A stretch of DNA of 34,957 bases, from NCBI GenBank assembly GCA_002722615.1, contig PBMQ01000037.1, forward strand, positions 1 to 34,957, written 5' to 3'. The stretch is from Methanobacteriota archaeon. GTDB taxonomy: Archaea; Thermoplasmatota; Poseidoniia; Poseidoniales; Poseidoniaceae. The notes beneath the pieces are model-generated. The model was not told the DNA's origin. It was given only the letters and a program-made list of their open reading frames with translations, and searched no databases. Positions 1-9,673 of the stretch are shown piece by piece (the stretch's first letter is position 1; each line of letters opens with the position of its first letter). The translations under genes were made by a program, and so were the position numbers.

Positions 1-75
1 CGGAAGTCAAGCCCTTCTGCGTCTGTCCCAATACTGTGGTACGAGAGTCCACGGGAACGGCAGTCACTGTGCCCC
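1..75 (+). rRNA. rrf: 5S ribosomal RNA, 3' portion (5' end outside window)
   Basis: GAAGTCAAGCCC...TGCGTC...AATACTGTGGTACGAGAGTCCACGGGAACGGCAGTCACTGTGCCC matches the archaeal 5S pattern (GUUAAGCC / GUACUG-G-..GCGAGAG.., CGGGAA, terminal GCxGUxxCC). Followed by T-rich tracts. Confidence 0.85.
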
Positions 76-118
76 TCTTCTTTCCTCTTGGTTTTCCCCG
101 ATCTTCTTTTCCTTACAC
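76..118 (+). terminator. T/pyrimidine-rich tract likely terminating the 5S transcript
   Basis: TCTTCTTTCCTCTTGGTTTTCCCCGATCTTCTTTTCC directly after the 5S 3' end; archaeal termination occurs at T-rich runs. Confidence 0.4.
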
Positions 119-157
119 CTAAAATTTCTAAACTACGTATGGATAGACGTAACTAAG

Positions 158-829
158 GTGAAGGTCATGCCAATCGATACTCTAGACATCTTGGGTTCCG
201 ATCAAATCGGAATTCATCTTGCTTCAGTTGGTAAAGTCCTCTTCCATCCCCGAGAACTTCCTGATGTTGTCATGGAACAACTTGAAACCACACTGCAACT
301 GGAAATGGCTCCCATTTCCATTGGCGGATCAAACTTAATTGGTGCACTGTTAGCGGGAAATTCAAATGGACTCGCTGTAGCAGACATTGCATCCGATACC
401 GACATTGATGAATTGACCGCCTTTGGTGACGTTGTCGTCATGGAAGGTGGTGTCAACACCGCTGGTAACCTTCTCTTGGCTAATGAACAAGGATGCGTTG
501 CATCACCTAGCATCCCTCAAGATGGATTGGAGATTTTAGCAGATGTACTCGGTGTCGACATTATCGCAACCACCATCGGAGGGCAAGATGTTGTTGGAAG
601 TCTTGGTGTTGTTAACGATCAGGGGGTTTTGCTTCACCCAGATGTTGCTAGTGATGAAGTCTTGCTCATTGAAGAAATTCTTGGAGTCCCCCCAATGGTT
701 GGAACTGTATCATTTGGTTCTCCATATGTTGGTGCCGGTATTTGTGCATCGAATGAGGGTGCAGTTGCAGGTAGTGAAACGACTGGACCAGAATTAAATC
801 GAATTGAAGATGCTCTTGGCATCATCTGA
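158..829 (+). CDS. eif6: Translation initiation factor aIF6 (start GTG 158 or ATG 167)
   Basis: 223 aa ORF with aIF6-like repeats (IGIHLASVGKVLFHP, GSNLIGALLAGNSNGLAV, VNTAGNLLLANEQGCVASP, VGSLGVVNDQGVLLHP, VGAGICASNEGAVAG). Confidence 0.93.
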   Translation: MKVMPIDTLDILGSDQIGIHLASVGKVLFHPRELPDVVMEQLETTLQLEMAPISIGGSNLIGALLAGNSNGLAVADIASDTDIDELTAFGDVVVMEGGVNTAGNLLLANEQGCVASPSIPQDGLEILADVLGVDIIATTIGGQDVVGSLGVVNDQGVLLHPDVASDEVLLIEEILGVPPMVGTVSFGSPYVGAGICASNEGAVAGSETTGPELNRIEDALGII

Positions 830-875
830 TTGTTGAACACGAATGTTCAAGAGCCTCTCTTCATGATTTTACTCC

Positions 876-1781
876 ATGGGAGAAATGCTCTATCAAGGAA
901 AGGTTAAGCAAGTTTGGTCAACAGATGACCCAGATGTACTCGAATTTCGTTTTACTAACCAAATTTCAGTATTTGATCAAATCATTCCTTCGTTGATTCC
1001 TCGGAAAGGTGAATCACTCAACCGAACCACGGCACACTGGTTCAAACTCGTCGAAGAGGAAGGAGTGTGTGGTACGCATCTTGTTGAAGTCAATTCAGCT
1101 GACCGATGTCTTGTTCGTAAGGTCGAGGTAATCAAAGAACCTGGAGCAATTCCCCGAGACATGGAATGGGTATTTGTCCCATTGGAATTCATTTGTCGAC
1201 ATTATCTCTCCGGGTCTGCATGGCGACGTTTTCAACGAGGTGAACTCACTCCTGAACAACTTGGTGTTTCTGCAGATTGTGAATACGGTGCTAAATTGGA
1301 GAAACCATTCGTTGAAGTTACGACGAAATTCGAAGCATATGATCGAAACATTGACCGCAATGAAGCATTAGAAATCTCAAACATCACTGATGAAGAATAC
1401 GATTCAATTGTAACGGCAGTTCTGAAAATCGATGAAATCATTGAACGTGAGGCAGCAAAGAATGGTCTTATCCATGTTGATGGAAAGAAAGAATTCGCCC
1501 TCGGCCCTGGAAGAAAAGTCGTTCTTGTCGACACCTTTGGTACACTTGATGAAGACCGGTGGTGGGATGCTGAAGCATATGCGAACGGTGAATGCATTGA
1601 ACTCTCAAAGGAATTCGTTCGAACCCATTACATCAATACGGGTCATCAAGCAGAATTGAAAGCTGCACGTGATGCTGGGACAACGGATCCTCCGATTCCT
1701 GCTCTTCCACAATCCGTTATTGACGAAACTGCAGCTCTCTATGGCTCTATGTATGAGAGGCTCACTTCTGAGACATTCTAA
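876..1781 (+). CDS. purC: Phosphoribosylaminoimidazole-succinocarboxamide synthase (SAICAR synthetase)
   Basis: MLYQGKVKQVW, DQIIPSLIPRKGESLN, YLSGSAWRRF, DTFGTLDEDRWWD. Confidence 0.93.
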   Translation: MGEMLYQGKVKQVWSTDDPDVLEFRFTNQISVFDQIIPSLIPRKGESLNRTTAHWFKLVEEEGVCGTHLVEVNSADRCLVRKVEVIKEPGAIPRDMEWVFVPLEFICRHYLSGSAWRRFQRGELTPEQLGVSADCEYGAKLEKPFVEVTTKFEAYDRNIDRNEALEISNITDEEYDSIVTAVLKIDEIIEREAAKNGLIHVDGKKEFALGPGRKVVLVDTFGTLDEDRWWDAEAYANGECIELSKEFVRTHYINTGHQAELKAARDAGTTDPPIPALPQSVIDETAALYGSMYERLTSETF

Positions 1782-1783
1782 TG

Positions 1784-2452
1784 TCAAGCATGCATACGAT
1801 GTATAAGCCCTGCACCATTGCGTTCAGCAGCCAAGAGTAAGGCGCTCAAATGCCGTACAGCATCGCGAACACCTCCGTCAAGAGGCTCATCCTTTGCAAC
1901 AGACCATCCACCGCCTAGCAATGTCGAACGTAGTGTCTTAACTTCATCAGCAGTAAGAAATCCCATGATGTTCAATCCAGCCTTTCCACGCATGTATCGT
2001 TGATCGCCTACAGCGTCTGAATCACACCTCGTAAGTAGATAATCGAGATGTATGGTTAGATCTTTATACAGATCATTAGTTTGAGAACTAACATTTCGCA
2101 CATTCTCCCTAACGTACTGAACTGCTGAACCCGAAGGATGGGGGAATCGACCAAATCGTTCCCTGTTCTTATCCTCTCCCAACATGATTGGTAAACCATC
2201 GCGATCAAGCATTCTTGTTAATGTAAACAAAATTGTGGGGTCATCCCATTGAATCCCATCTCTTTCTCCATAGTCCTCGAGACCTTGGGTTCGAAAACGC
2301 TCCTGAATACGTGGGTGTTCGCATACATCATTCCATAGTTTGTGTGAATTGTCCTTCCAGTGGTTCAATGCATCAAACACATCCAAGACCAACTCTGAAT
2401 GGCATCCATCCAATGTGTAGAATGCAGTTGTACTCTGATGTGAGTTCTTCAT
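1784..2452 (-). CDS. Conserved hypothetical protein (start at internal ATG; ORF track extends to 2551)
   Basis: Long ORF convergent with purC. The upstream extension would overlap the C-terminus of the next gene, so MKNSHQSTTAFY... is the likely start. Confidence 0.65.
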   Translation of the reverse strand: MKNSHQSTTAFYTLDGCHSELVLDVFDALNHWKDNSHKLWNDVCEHPRIQERFRTQGLEDYGERDGIQWDDPTILFTLTRMLDRDGLPIMLGEDKNRERFGRFPHPSGSAVQYVRENVRNVSSQTNDLYKDLTIHLDYLLTRCDSDAVGDQRYMRGKAGLNIMGFLTADEVKTLRSTLLGGGWSVAKDEPLDGGVRDAVRHLSALLLAAERNGAGLIHRMHA

Positions 2453-2492
2453 AGAACTGCCGAAAGCATCTACTCTATTGAGGTATGTGATG

Positions 2493-5400
2493 TCACTGGA
2501 AGAACTTCGACATTCGTTCTTCAATACTTGACTGTTCTTGGTCTTCTTCATCAGGATTCAATTCTTTTCGTATTGAATCTAATCGCCCTGATGCAGTCTC
2601 ATCCTCCTCAAGTGGAATCTCTTCAATCATTGCCTCTTGCAATGGTATGTCCTCTACAACTTCCTGTTCGAAAGAAATGTTATCGTTTTCTTCTTCTTGT
2701 TGAATTGGCTCTTTTTGTTTTGGTTGTGGTTTAGAATTCTTTGCAGGCTTCTTGTTTTGTTCTTTCATCATGTCGCGGACAATTTCATTATCCTTCCTCT
2801 TAACCATAAAGAGGTACATGCCAACGAGTAGAAGTGTTACTGACCCACCCCACACAAGGTTTGTCGAACTAATTACTGAAGCAGCCTCAGCCTCGTAAAT
2901 GATTGAATTTGAATTATCGCTCTCATCATCATCAACATCGAATGGGCTGTTGCATCCGATTGTAGCTTTGAGTTGTTCCTTGTCTTGAAGCCCATTGGCA
3001 TCGATTCGGACATTCGGGGAGAATTGATTCCCGGCAAAATCGATCAGGACTTCAGCTTTGTAATCGCTTTCCAAACTTTCCACAACAAGCACACATACTG
3101 CCTCTTCGAGAACTGCGTAGTTGGTTCTGGATAATGCCACATTAATATCGCCTTTAGCGGAGATACTACTAATCCCTATGTTCCATCCTGATTCTCGAGA
3201 TGTCAATTCTTTGCTGATTGTTGAAATGGTGTTCCCATATTCATCATATCCGGTCACGTGAAGAGTGAAACTGCCGGGTGATGGATCCCAATTTTCTACG
3301 CTTAAATTCGCAAACATCGTTTGATTAAGTGGAATGGCAAAAGACGAGGATTGTAGAGGAATAGTATCTCCACGGCTGGTTGTAACTACAAACGAAAGCC
3401 TCGTGTTTGCTAAAGAGTCACCTTGGACATCACACGTTATGAAATCACCTGATATGGCTGTTTTTCCTAGGTCATTAAACGCCTCGTTGATGAACGAACA
3501 TGATGCACTCATCTGTGGAGAATCTTTACCGATGAGTACCAATTGAATCTGGTCTTGACCATCGGTAAGATTCATGTGTTGAATTCCAGATGGAATTATG
3601 AATGAATACGATGATCCAGATTGGATTCCATTTGTTTCTTCGATGGAGGATGTTCCTTCATTAGTGACATCAACGGATAACTGCATACCGCTTCGAGACC
3701 AAAGAACAGGCGTCGAATTAAACGACAAGTTCGAAGAATGAACAGTGAACTCTTTCATCTCTTGGCCCAATTCAGAATGAGTGATTTGAAGGTTGATTGC
3801 AAAGGATTCCTTGTTCCAATCCTGTGGAGGAATGAGATTAATCGGCAATCCTTGTACTTCACCAGGAGTTAGCATCATTGGAGAGTCAAGATTTGCCACC
3901 CACCCCTGTGGTAAATTCAGAACTTCAATATCAATTTCTGGTACGTCATTTCCAGTGTTCTCAATCCAAGCAAGAGGGTATCCTCCAACGGATGATACAT
4001 ACCAATCAATCGTTGCTTCAAGGTTGTAATTTGATGCTCCGATGACTCGTACAGGTACTTCAAAGACTTCCATTCCTTTTCCAGTTGCATCCGAAACTCG
4101 AATTTGCAATAGGTTGACATCGCCTTCTCTTGCATTGTCTGGTGCGTCAACAAAGATGTCAATCGAAGCCATCTGGCCAGGTTCCATAAGAGTGCCTTCA
4201 GGAAGTGATATGTTCCATCCTTGGCCAAACTTTGTCATGAATGGAACAGATGGACTATTCCCTTTTTGTTCAAGCTCAACTTGAATATAATCTCCTCCAG
4301 GCATAATCTCAAGATTACTGTTCGCAAGGTTGAATCCCCATTCTGCATATTCTTGGACAATCAGATCGATCTCAAATTCTCCTAATTCATATCCTCCTGA
4401 CACGATAGTGTAGGTAATCGTAGCCTCTGCGTCTTTCCAAGCGTAGGGTATTGATTGAACCACACTTAGGGTTGTGGAACCGTTAACACTGAGGGTTGAG
4501 GAACTGATTGGATTATGAATTTGCCAAATCGACGTATCATTGTCTGATGAAGTAACGGAGAGTGTCGGAATCAGTTGAACTTCGTCAAGATAATTACCGG
4601 TGTTTGTTATGTTGTATTCTAGGAGGTGTTCCGACCGAGGATCAACGGATTGTTGATCTCCTCCTAACGGTACGATAATCCATTCATGTCGTTGTTCAGC
4701 CTCGACGAGAAGTGTTGTGGTCGCAACAACTGACTTGTTAATGATCGATGCCCATTCGAATTCAATTGTGAAGGGTTGTGCTGCTGGAAGTGTTTCACTC
4801 AGCATTATGTCAAGTGGCATTATCGTCGTAGCAAGTGGACCCAATGTGCGTTGAGGGTTGTAGTACGTAAACACAACATCTTGAATTGATATTTCATCGC
4901 TCGGAATAACCCGCGCCTCAAACATATACGTGTCTTCTCCGTTTCCTGGATTTTCCAATTGAATGAGGATTTGATGCGTTGTACTCACATTGAATCCTGC
5001 AGGTTCCATAGATGGTTGCGGATTGATGACAGACAAACTTGCTCTGTGAATTTGGAGGACATGGACACTCATGTCAAAATCATGATGTGCAAGGGAAGTT
5101 GCCTCTTGTGTGATGAAACTAAGACGCTGCGGCGGTGCGTCTGGTGGTATGTACACTTCGAGTGCTACGGTATGAGCGGAATTAGAGGGACCTGTAGCGG
5201 AAAGAACCCCATTCTGTATTGTTCCGCCGCTTGTCGCATTCCATTGCCAGTTTGGTAGTGCGATGTTAGCTTGATTTAGATCCCAACTGAGTGTCCCAGA
5301 TTGCGGTAAAATCATCTTAATTTCAAATTCATGATTTGTTGCGGGTTCAGTGCGTATGTGTGTAGGCGTTGTGTGGGCTCCAACAGCAGAGAAATTAGCA

Positions 5401-8123
5401 TCGAGTGAACGACAAAGTGTGTCTTCTCCACTACCGATGCAGGTCGTTAGCGTAGTTGAAGTGACACTTCCTAATGATTTTGAACTCGGAACGTCAAGGC
5501 GGATGGTCAATTCTTTGATTTCTCCTGGGAGGAGTGTAATAGAGTATACGTTGCTTGAACCATCGTACAAGACTGGAGTTCCTCCCCATGAAGGGTTTGT
5601 CCAATCGATTGAGGTTGTGGTCTCAACTGCATTGCCTAGATTTTCGATGAGAACATATGCCTCTGCGCTGAAGCCTGGGATCCCGTATCCTTCTGATGAG
5701 GTTAGTCCATCAGGGCCAACCAAAGATAATCCACGTGTGCGTAGTGCCTCGATAGGAATCCATGAGGTGGTATGAACGGATGAATCGCTAACGAGTGTTG
5801 CTGTGACTTCGATATATCCGTCTTCGTCACCAAGTGCGTCCGCAGGAAGTGATGCTATGAATGAGAAATCAACAGGTATTGAAGGGACTAGCTCAATGTT
5901 CTGCAGTGCTGTTCCGACTTCTGGTTCGACAACCCAGTCTTCTGGAAGATTGGATGTATCGTATGATATGTTCCAATTTGCAGTGCGTGAACCAATTGCA
6001 GTAATGCTGATATCCACAGAATCGGACGCCCCTGGCTCTATTCTAGAAACTAGTTCTGGGCCCTGAATCAATACCGAATATGGTTCGACAACCGTAAGTG
6101 ATGCGTATTCTATATTGTTGTCTTCTCTAGCCTCGGTTAAATTTTGATTAACATCGAGAATCATCTCAAAGGTATGTGTCCCAAGTGATGCGATGACATC
6201 GACGCTAAAGGTTGCAGGTCCACCTTCCCCAGTGGGTGATAAGGGTTCGAGCTCATCGACACGAATTCTCGTAATTTCTTGACCATCCATGTACAATGCA
6301 CAATCGATACTGTCATCGTTTTCCCATGTTCCTATGTTGGCAAATTGACCGGTTACAGTGAGTGTTTGTCCCGGGTCAGGGGATGCTGGATTGAACGATA
6401 TTCCGTTGTTATCCGGAAGGGGGGCAAGGTCGAGCATACGTTGAGACACGAGCGTATCTCCGTAAAGGATGTCCAGATAGCCATCTCCATCCATGTCTGC
6501 AAATGCTGGTGCAGACCATACCCTGTGGGGCATAGAAAGTGGATCGTCCCATCCCTCCGAGATTTCGTTTGAATAGCCAGTATCACCCTCAAAGCCAAAA
6601 ATTCGCTTTCCGAAAGCGATAACAATCTCTGGATCTCCTTCTCCGTCAATATCCATCCAGGCAGGGGGTGAAACAGCGATTTCATCGTTGTCGTTTCCTG
6701 ATGCGCCACGATTCATCACCTTGCTCCATTCTTCGGTTGGCGGATCGTTGTCAAGATTGTGACATCCAACCATTCCTTCCCGATCGAACGTGACAGATGA
6801 TGCGGAGTACCATGTTGTCCAACACAATCTGTCATCGACACCATCCATGTTCAAGTCAATGGGAAGTGGGGGGGCGTCAGCATACCCGTTAACTGTACGG
6901 AATGAGAAAAGTTCCTCTGTTGAGGTTAGTTCCATCCCAATAAATCGAGCGCCAAGGCCAACTGTTCGACCATTAGCGTCTGTCGGGATAGTTAGAATCA
7001 TTTCTGGGGCGGCGTCGGAATCCAATTGAGCAACAACTGGGCTCGGTAGGCGAAGACGAGGAGCATCAGAATCAGTATCGGTACCGGATAATGAAACTCT
7101 GCCCCAATCATTTGAACCAGTGCTCCCATCAAGTCTCCAAACCCACATGTTGCCTGAATTTTCGTCGATTGTTGTTGCTACGACGACGGAATTTTGGCCA
7201 TCAAGTTGAGCCCAGGCAGGATCGCTTGGATGTGTACCACGGTCCAACGTAACATCCCAATTTTCTGTTGGACTGTTGGACCCCAATGGGAGGCTGAGTA
7301 TGTGTGGGTCATCGGTTGTTGTATCGACAACGGTCAGAACCAATTCGGGTGTTCCATCGAGTTCTAAATCGGCAAGAAGAGGTTGTGTCACGGACAGATG
7401 GTTGCTTTGGCGTGTTTGAAAGTGTGGACTTGTAATTCCAATACGATAATCGGTATTGGTCCATGACCACATTAGTTCGTTTGAATGTCCTCCTGTTTGC
7501 CATCCAGACTCGTCACAATAAAGTTCAGGTGACCAGACGTCTACTGTGAGTGAATTATCGGTGTCATAGACAACAACAATCTCAAATCTGCCGTCAAGAT
7601 CTACATCCACAAGAACAGGAGTTGACCGAGCTGCTCTCGTATCGCCTAAATCAACACGCCATGCGGTAGCAGCATCATCTCCTGCGATGAGAGACAATTT
7701 CGTTGATGAGGTGGTGGTGCTGTCGTGTAAAATTACAGCAAATAAACCAGAGGGAGTACATCGCTCCACTGCTCCAGAGCTAACAGTAAGGCTTCCAGAG
7801 AAGTTCCCAATTATGGAGCCGTAAGCATCTGAACCGATGTCATCATCGAGAGCAACCCAGTTGATGACAGGGTCGTCGATACTAAGCATATTTCCCGAAC
7901 TGGAATTGTGGTCTGGCATCGATCCGTTGCGAGAGGCTGATCCTCCGTATTGACCCCATGGTTGTTCTTGATCATTCCAAGGTAGTTGGTTTGACTCAAA
8001 GACTGAATTGTTATCTTTAAACTGAGTGAACTCGATGTGAGTAAACGATACCATCAGCATCAACAAAACGATGATGGATGCAGAGAGACGACGCCCTGCA
8101 ACAGAATGGCTTACGCTACCCAT
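2493..8123 (-). CDS. Giant cell-surface protein: signal peptide, FG-GAP/VCBS-like propeller, CARDB/Ig-like repeats, C-terminal TM helix, long acidic cytoplasmic tail
   Basis: 1876 aa; N-terminal hydrophobic SASIIVLLMLMVSF; repeated DxDxDGxxE motifs (VDVDLDGRFEIVVV, ADMDGDGYLDILYGD); CARDB segment (VTGQFANIGTWENDD...VDVNQNLTEAREDNNIEYAS); C-terminal LVWGGSVTLLLVGMYLFMVKRK then E/Q/K-rich tail. Confidence 0.88.
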   Translation of the reverse strand: MGSVSHSVAGRRLSASIIVLLMLMVSFTHIEFTQFKDNNSVFESNQLPWNDQEQPWGQYGGSASRNGSMPDHNSSSGNMLSIDDPVINWVALDDDIGSDAYGSIIGNFSGSLTVSSGAVERCTPSGLFAVILHDSTTTSSTKLSLIAGDDAATAWRVDLGDTRAARSTPVLVDVDLDGRFEIVVVYDTDNSLTVDVWSPELYCDESGWQTGGHSNELMWSWTNTDYRIGITSPHFQTRQSNHLSVTQPLLADLELDGTPELVLTVVDTTTDDPHILSLPLGSNSPTENWDVTLDRGTHPSDPAWAQLDGQNSVVVATTIDENSGNMWVWRLDGSTGSNDWGRVSLSGTDTDSDAPRLRLPSPVVAQLDSDAAPEMILTIPTDANGRTVGLGARFIGMELTSTEELFSFRTVNGYADAPPLPIDLNMDGVDDRLCWTTWYSASSVTFDREGMVGCHNLDNDPPTEEWSKVMNRGASGNDNDEIAVSPPAWMDIDGEGDPEIVIAFGKRIFGFEGDTGYSNEISEGWDDPLSMPHRVWSAPAFADMDGDGYLDILYGDTLVSQRMLDLAPLPDNNGISFNPASPDPGQTLTVTGQFANIGTWENDDSIDCALYMDGQEITRIRVDELEPLSPTGEGGPATFSVDVIASLGTHTFEMILDVNQNLTEAREDNNIEYASLTVVEPYSVLIQGPELVSRIEPGASDSVDISITAIGSRTANWNISYDTSNLPEDWVVEPEVGTALQNIELVPSIPVDFSFIASLPADALGDEDGYIEVTATLVSDSSVHTTSWIPIEALRTRGLSLVGPDGLTSSEGYGIPGFSAEAYVLIENLGNAVETTTSIDWTNPSWGGTPVLYDGSSNVYSITLLPGEIKELTIRLDVPSSKSLGSVTSTTLTTCIGSGEDTLCRSLDANFSAVGAHTTPTHIRTEPATNHEFEIKMILPQSGTLSWDLNQANIALPNWQWNATSGGTIQNGVLSATGPSNSAHTVALEVYIPPDAPPQRLSFITQEATSLAHHDFDMSVHVLQIHRASLSVINPQPSMEPAGFNVSTTHQILIQLENPGNGEDTYMFEARVIPSDEISIQDVVFTYYNPQRTLGPLATTIMPLDIMLSETLPAAQPFTIEFEWASIINKSVVATTTLLVEAEQRHEWIIVPLGGDQQSVDPRSEHLLEYNITNTGNYLDEVQLIPTLSVTSSDNDTSIWQIHNPISSSTLSVNGSTTLSVVQSIPYAWKDAEATITYTIVSGGYELGEFEIDLIVQEYAEWGFNLANSNLEIMPGGDYIQVELEQKGNSPSVPFMTKFGQGWNISLPEGTLMEPGQMASIDIFVDAPDNAREGDVNLLQIRVSDATGKGMEVFEVPVRVIGASNYNLEATIDWYVSSVGGYPLAWIENTGNDVPEIDIEVLNLPQGWVANLDSPMMLTPGEVQGLPINLIPPQDWNKESFAINLQITHSELGQEMKEFTVHSSNLSFNSTPVLWSRSGMQLSVDVTNEGTSSIEETNGIQSGSSYSFIIPSGIQHMNLTDGQDQIQLVLIGKDSPQMSASCSFINEAFNDLGKTAISGDFITCDVQGDSLANTRLSFVVTTSRGDTIPLQSSSFAIPLNQTMFANLSVENWDPSPGSFTLHVTGYDEYGNTISTISKELTSRESGWNIGISSISAKGDINVALSRTNYAVLEEAVCVLVVESLESDYKAEVLIDFAGNQFSPNVRIDANGLQDKEQLKATIGCNSPFDVDDDESDNSNSIIYEAEAASVISSTNLVWGGSVTLLLVGMYLFMVKRKDNEIVRDMMKEQNKKPAKNSKPQPKQKEPIQQEEENDNISFEQEVVEDIPLQEAMIEEIPLEEDETASGRLDSIRKELNPDEEDQEQSSIEERMSKFFQ

Positions 8124-8299
8124 TGTTTCTATTGCACCGTGAGGGGTTGTTATTGTTTTGCTCTAGAAGCATCACTACACCTTCTTTTTTGCATCAAATT
8201 CTACCCTTCACTCGTGTATTCTTCAAAGCGCAGTCGCTTGAATACATCCGTGGGCTTCATATAGGGGCCGACAGTGGGCGAAATGACTTCGGTCGACTT

Positions 8300-8360
8300 C
8301 TCTCCCGAGGCGCAAGCCGGTGAAGGACGGAAAGGTGTTACCTCTTCCCCCTTCATCAAC
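8300..8360 (+). promoter_or_regulatory. Structured leader/hairpin upstream of rpo7 (candidate 5'-UTR element or small RNA)
   Basis: GNRA hairpin GGC-GCAA-GCC (8309-8318). Compound stem GGTGAAGG (8319-8326)/CCTTCATC (8350-8357) encloses GGAAAGGT-GTT-ACCTCTTCC (8329-8348). Confidence 0.5.
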
Positions 8361-8390
8361 CGATGAGAGAAGCCAAAGGAGAGGAACAAG

Positions 8391-8942
8391 ATGTACAAAA
8401 TTGTCACAAAGGAGGATACCATTCGTATCCCTGCAGAGTACATGAAGAAAGGACAATCACTCGATCAACATATCGACCGCCTGGCCATGACTGCTTTCGA
8501 GGGTCGCTTCGATGAACAAAACAGATTCATTTTGGTTACGAGTAACCACACTCCACTCGGCCGTGGACGTATCATCCACGGTGACGGAGCAATCTATCAG
8601 CGAGTTCGATTTGATGCCCTTTTGTTCTGCATGGACGATTACGAAGTTGTCGAAGGCGCAGTTTCCGAGGTCAACGAGTTTGGTGCATTCGTGCGCATCG
8701 GCCCAATGGAAGCCCTGCTTCACAAGTCTCAAATTTTGGATGATCAAGTAGAAGTCAACGTCGGAGCGGGAACAATCTCCGGACGTAACGATGACAAGCG
8801 ACTAGGAATTGGTACTGCAGTTCGTGCGCGAATAGTTTCACTCTCTCCAGATACAAGTGACCCACGACGCTCAAAGATTGGTCTTACATGTAAACAACCA
8901 GGTCTTGGATCTCTCGAGTGGCTAGGCGAAACAGGTGAATAA
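8391..8942 (+). CDS. rpo7: DNA-directed RNA polymerase subunit Rpo7 (E')
   Basis: 183 aa; MYKIVTKEDTIRIPAEYM..., GDGAIYQRVRFDALLFCMDDYEVVEGAVSEVNEFGAFVRIGPMEALLHKSQ (S1 domain). Confidence 0.94.
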   Translation: MYKIVTKEDTIRIPAEYMKKGQSLDQHIDRLAMTAFEGRFDEQNRFILVTSNHTPLGRGRIIHGDGAIYQRVRFDALLFCMDDYEVVEGAVSEVNEFGAFVRIGPMEALLHKSQILDDQVEVNVGAGTISGRNDDKRLGIGTAVRARIVSLSPDTSDPRRSKIGLTCKQPGLGSLEWLGETGE

Positions 8943-8944
8943 TC

Positions 8945-9148
8945 ATGGCTAAAAATCCATACGCATGTGCAGACTGTGGCCTAATTCTCCAAGATGGAGT
9001 TGACCAATGTCCGCGTGACCCTTCAGCACAAACCACCACTGATTGGCAAGGATATGTCATCATCATTCATCCTTCACGCTCTGAAATTGCCGAGCGTTTG
9101 AATATCGACCAACCCGGTCGATACGCTTTGAAGGTGAACATCCGGTAA
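8945..9148 (+). CDS. spt4: Transcription elongation factor Spt4 / RNA polymerase subunit E''
   Basis: Zn-ribbon YACADCGLILQDGVDQCPRD, WQGYVIIIHPSRSEIAERL; directly after rpo7. Confidence 0.93.
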   Translation: MAKNPYACADCGLILQDGVDQCPRDPSAQTTTDWQGYVIIIHPSRSEIAERLNIDQPGRYALKVNIR

Positions 9149-9161
9149 GGAGGACGAAAAC

Positions 9162-9503
9162 ATGGAAATTGTAAGTCGAACTGAAAACAAACTACTCAAG
9201 CGAGTTGAAATTGATTTTAAATGGAGTCACAAGGGCTCAAAAACTCCGTCTAAGAAGGAAGTTATGGATCTCGTCAAGACACTTGAGCCAGGTTCAAACC
9301 CTGATTTCATCGTTGTCAAAAATTGCAACACGCGATACGGACAAGCTCTCACAACTGGTCAAGCATTGATTTACGAATCTGCTGATGCAATGACTGTTGA
9401 ACCTGAATACATTCATGAACGACACAAGGGATTCCGAAGTGGAAATGCAACTGAAGAATCATCTGAAGAATCATCTGAAGAATCAGAGGATGGTGGTGAA
9501 TAA
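9162..9503 (+). CDS. rps24e: 30S ribosomal protein S24e with acidic C-terminal extension
   Basis: [64 protein letters not shown]; archaeal rpo7-spt4-S24e-S27ae order. Confidence 0.93.
   Translation: MEIVSRTENKLLKRVEIDFKWSHKGSKTPSKKEVMDLVKTLEPGSNPDFIVVKNCNTRYGQALTTGQALIYESADAMTVEPEYIHERHKGFRSGNATEESSEESSEESEDGGE
9451..9485 (+). repeat. 12-nt tandem repeat (CTGAAGAATCAT, about 3 copies) encoding the [11 protein letters not shown] tail
   Basis: ctgaagaatcat ctgaagaatcat ctgaagaatca. Confidence 0.9.
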
Positions 9504-9673
9504 TGGGCGAACCGAATCCAAAAGCAAAGTGGTCAAAATACGGAATTGCAGAGGACGGTACGCTCGAGCGCAAAGCTGAGCATTGTCCTAGCTGTGGACC
9601 TGGTGTTTTCCTTGCAGCGCATGCTGATCGCAAGTCCTGTGGACGATGTGGTTACTCAGTTAAGATTGAGTGA
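9503..9673 (+). CDS. rps27ae: 30S ribosomal protein S27ae (missing from the ORF track because it is under 60 aa)
   Basis: ATG overlaps the S24e stop (taATG). Translates to [56 protein letters not shown] with a CxxC...CxxC zinc ribbon. Confidence 0.92.
   Translation: MGEPNPKAKWSKYGIAEDGTLERKAEHCPSCGPGVFLAAHADRKSCGRCGYSVKIE

Noticed and set aside
3917-4228. Many alternative-frame ORFs (60-140 aa) inside the giant surface gene, alaS, valS and others
   Set aside because: Fully embedded in strongly supported coding sequences, low-complexity out-of-frame translations without family features.
8258-8390. SRP RNA or RNase P RNA in the rpo7 upstream gap
   Set aside because: Too short, and lacks the conserved SRP domain IV (GGUCAGG...GGAAGGAAGCAGCC) and RNase P core motifs.
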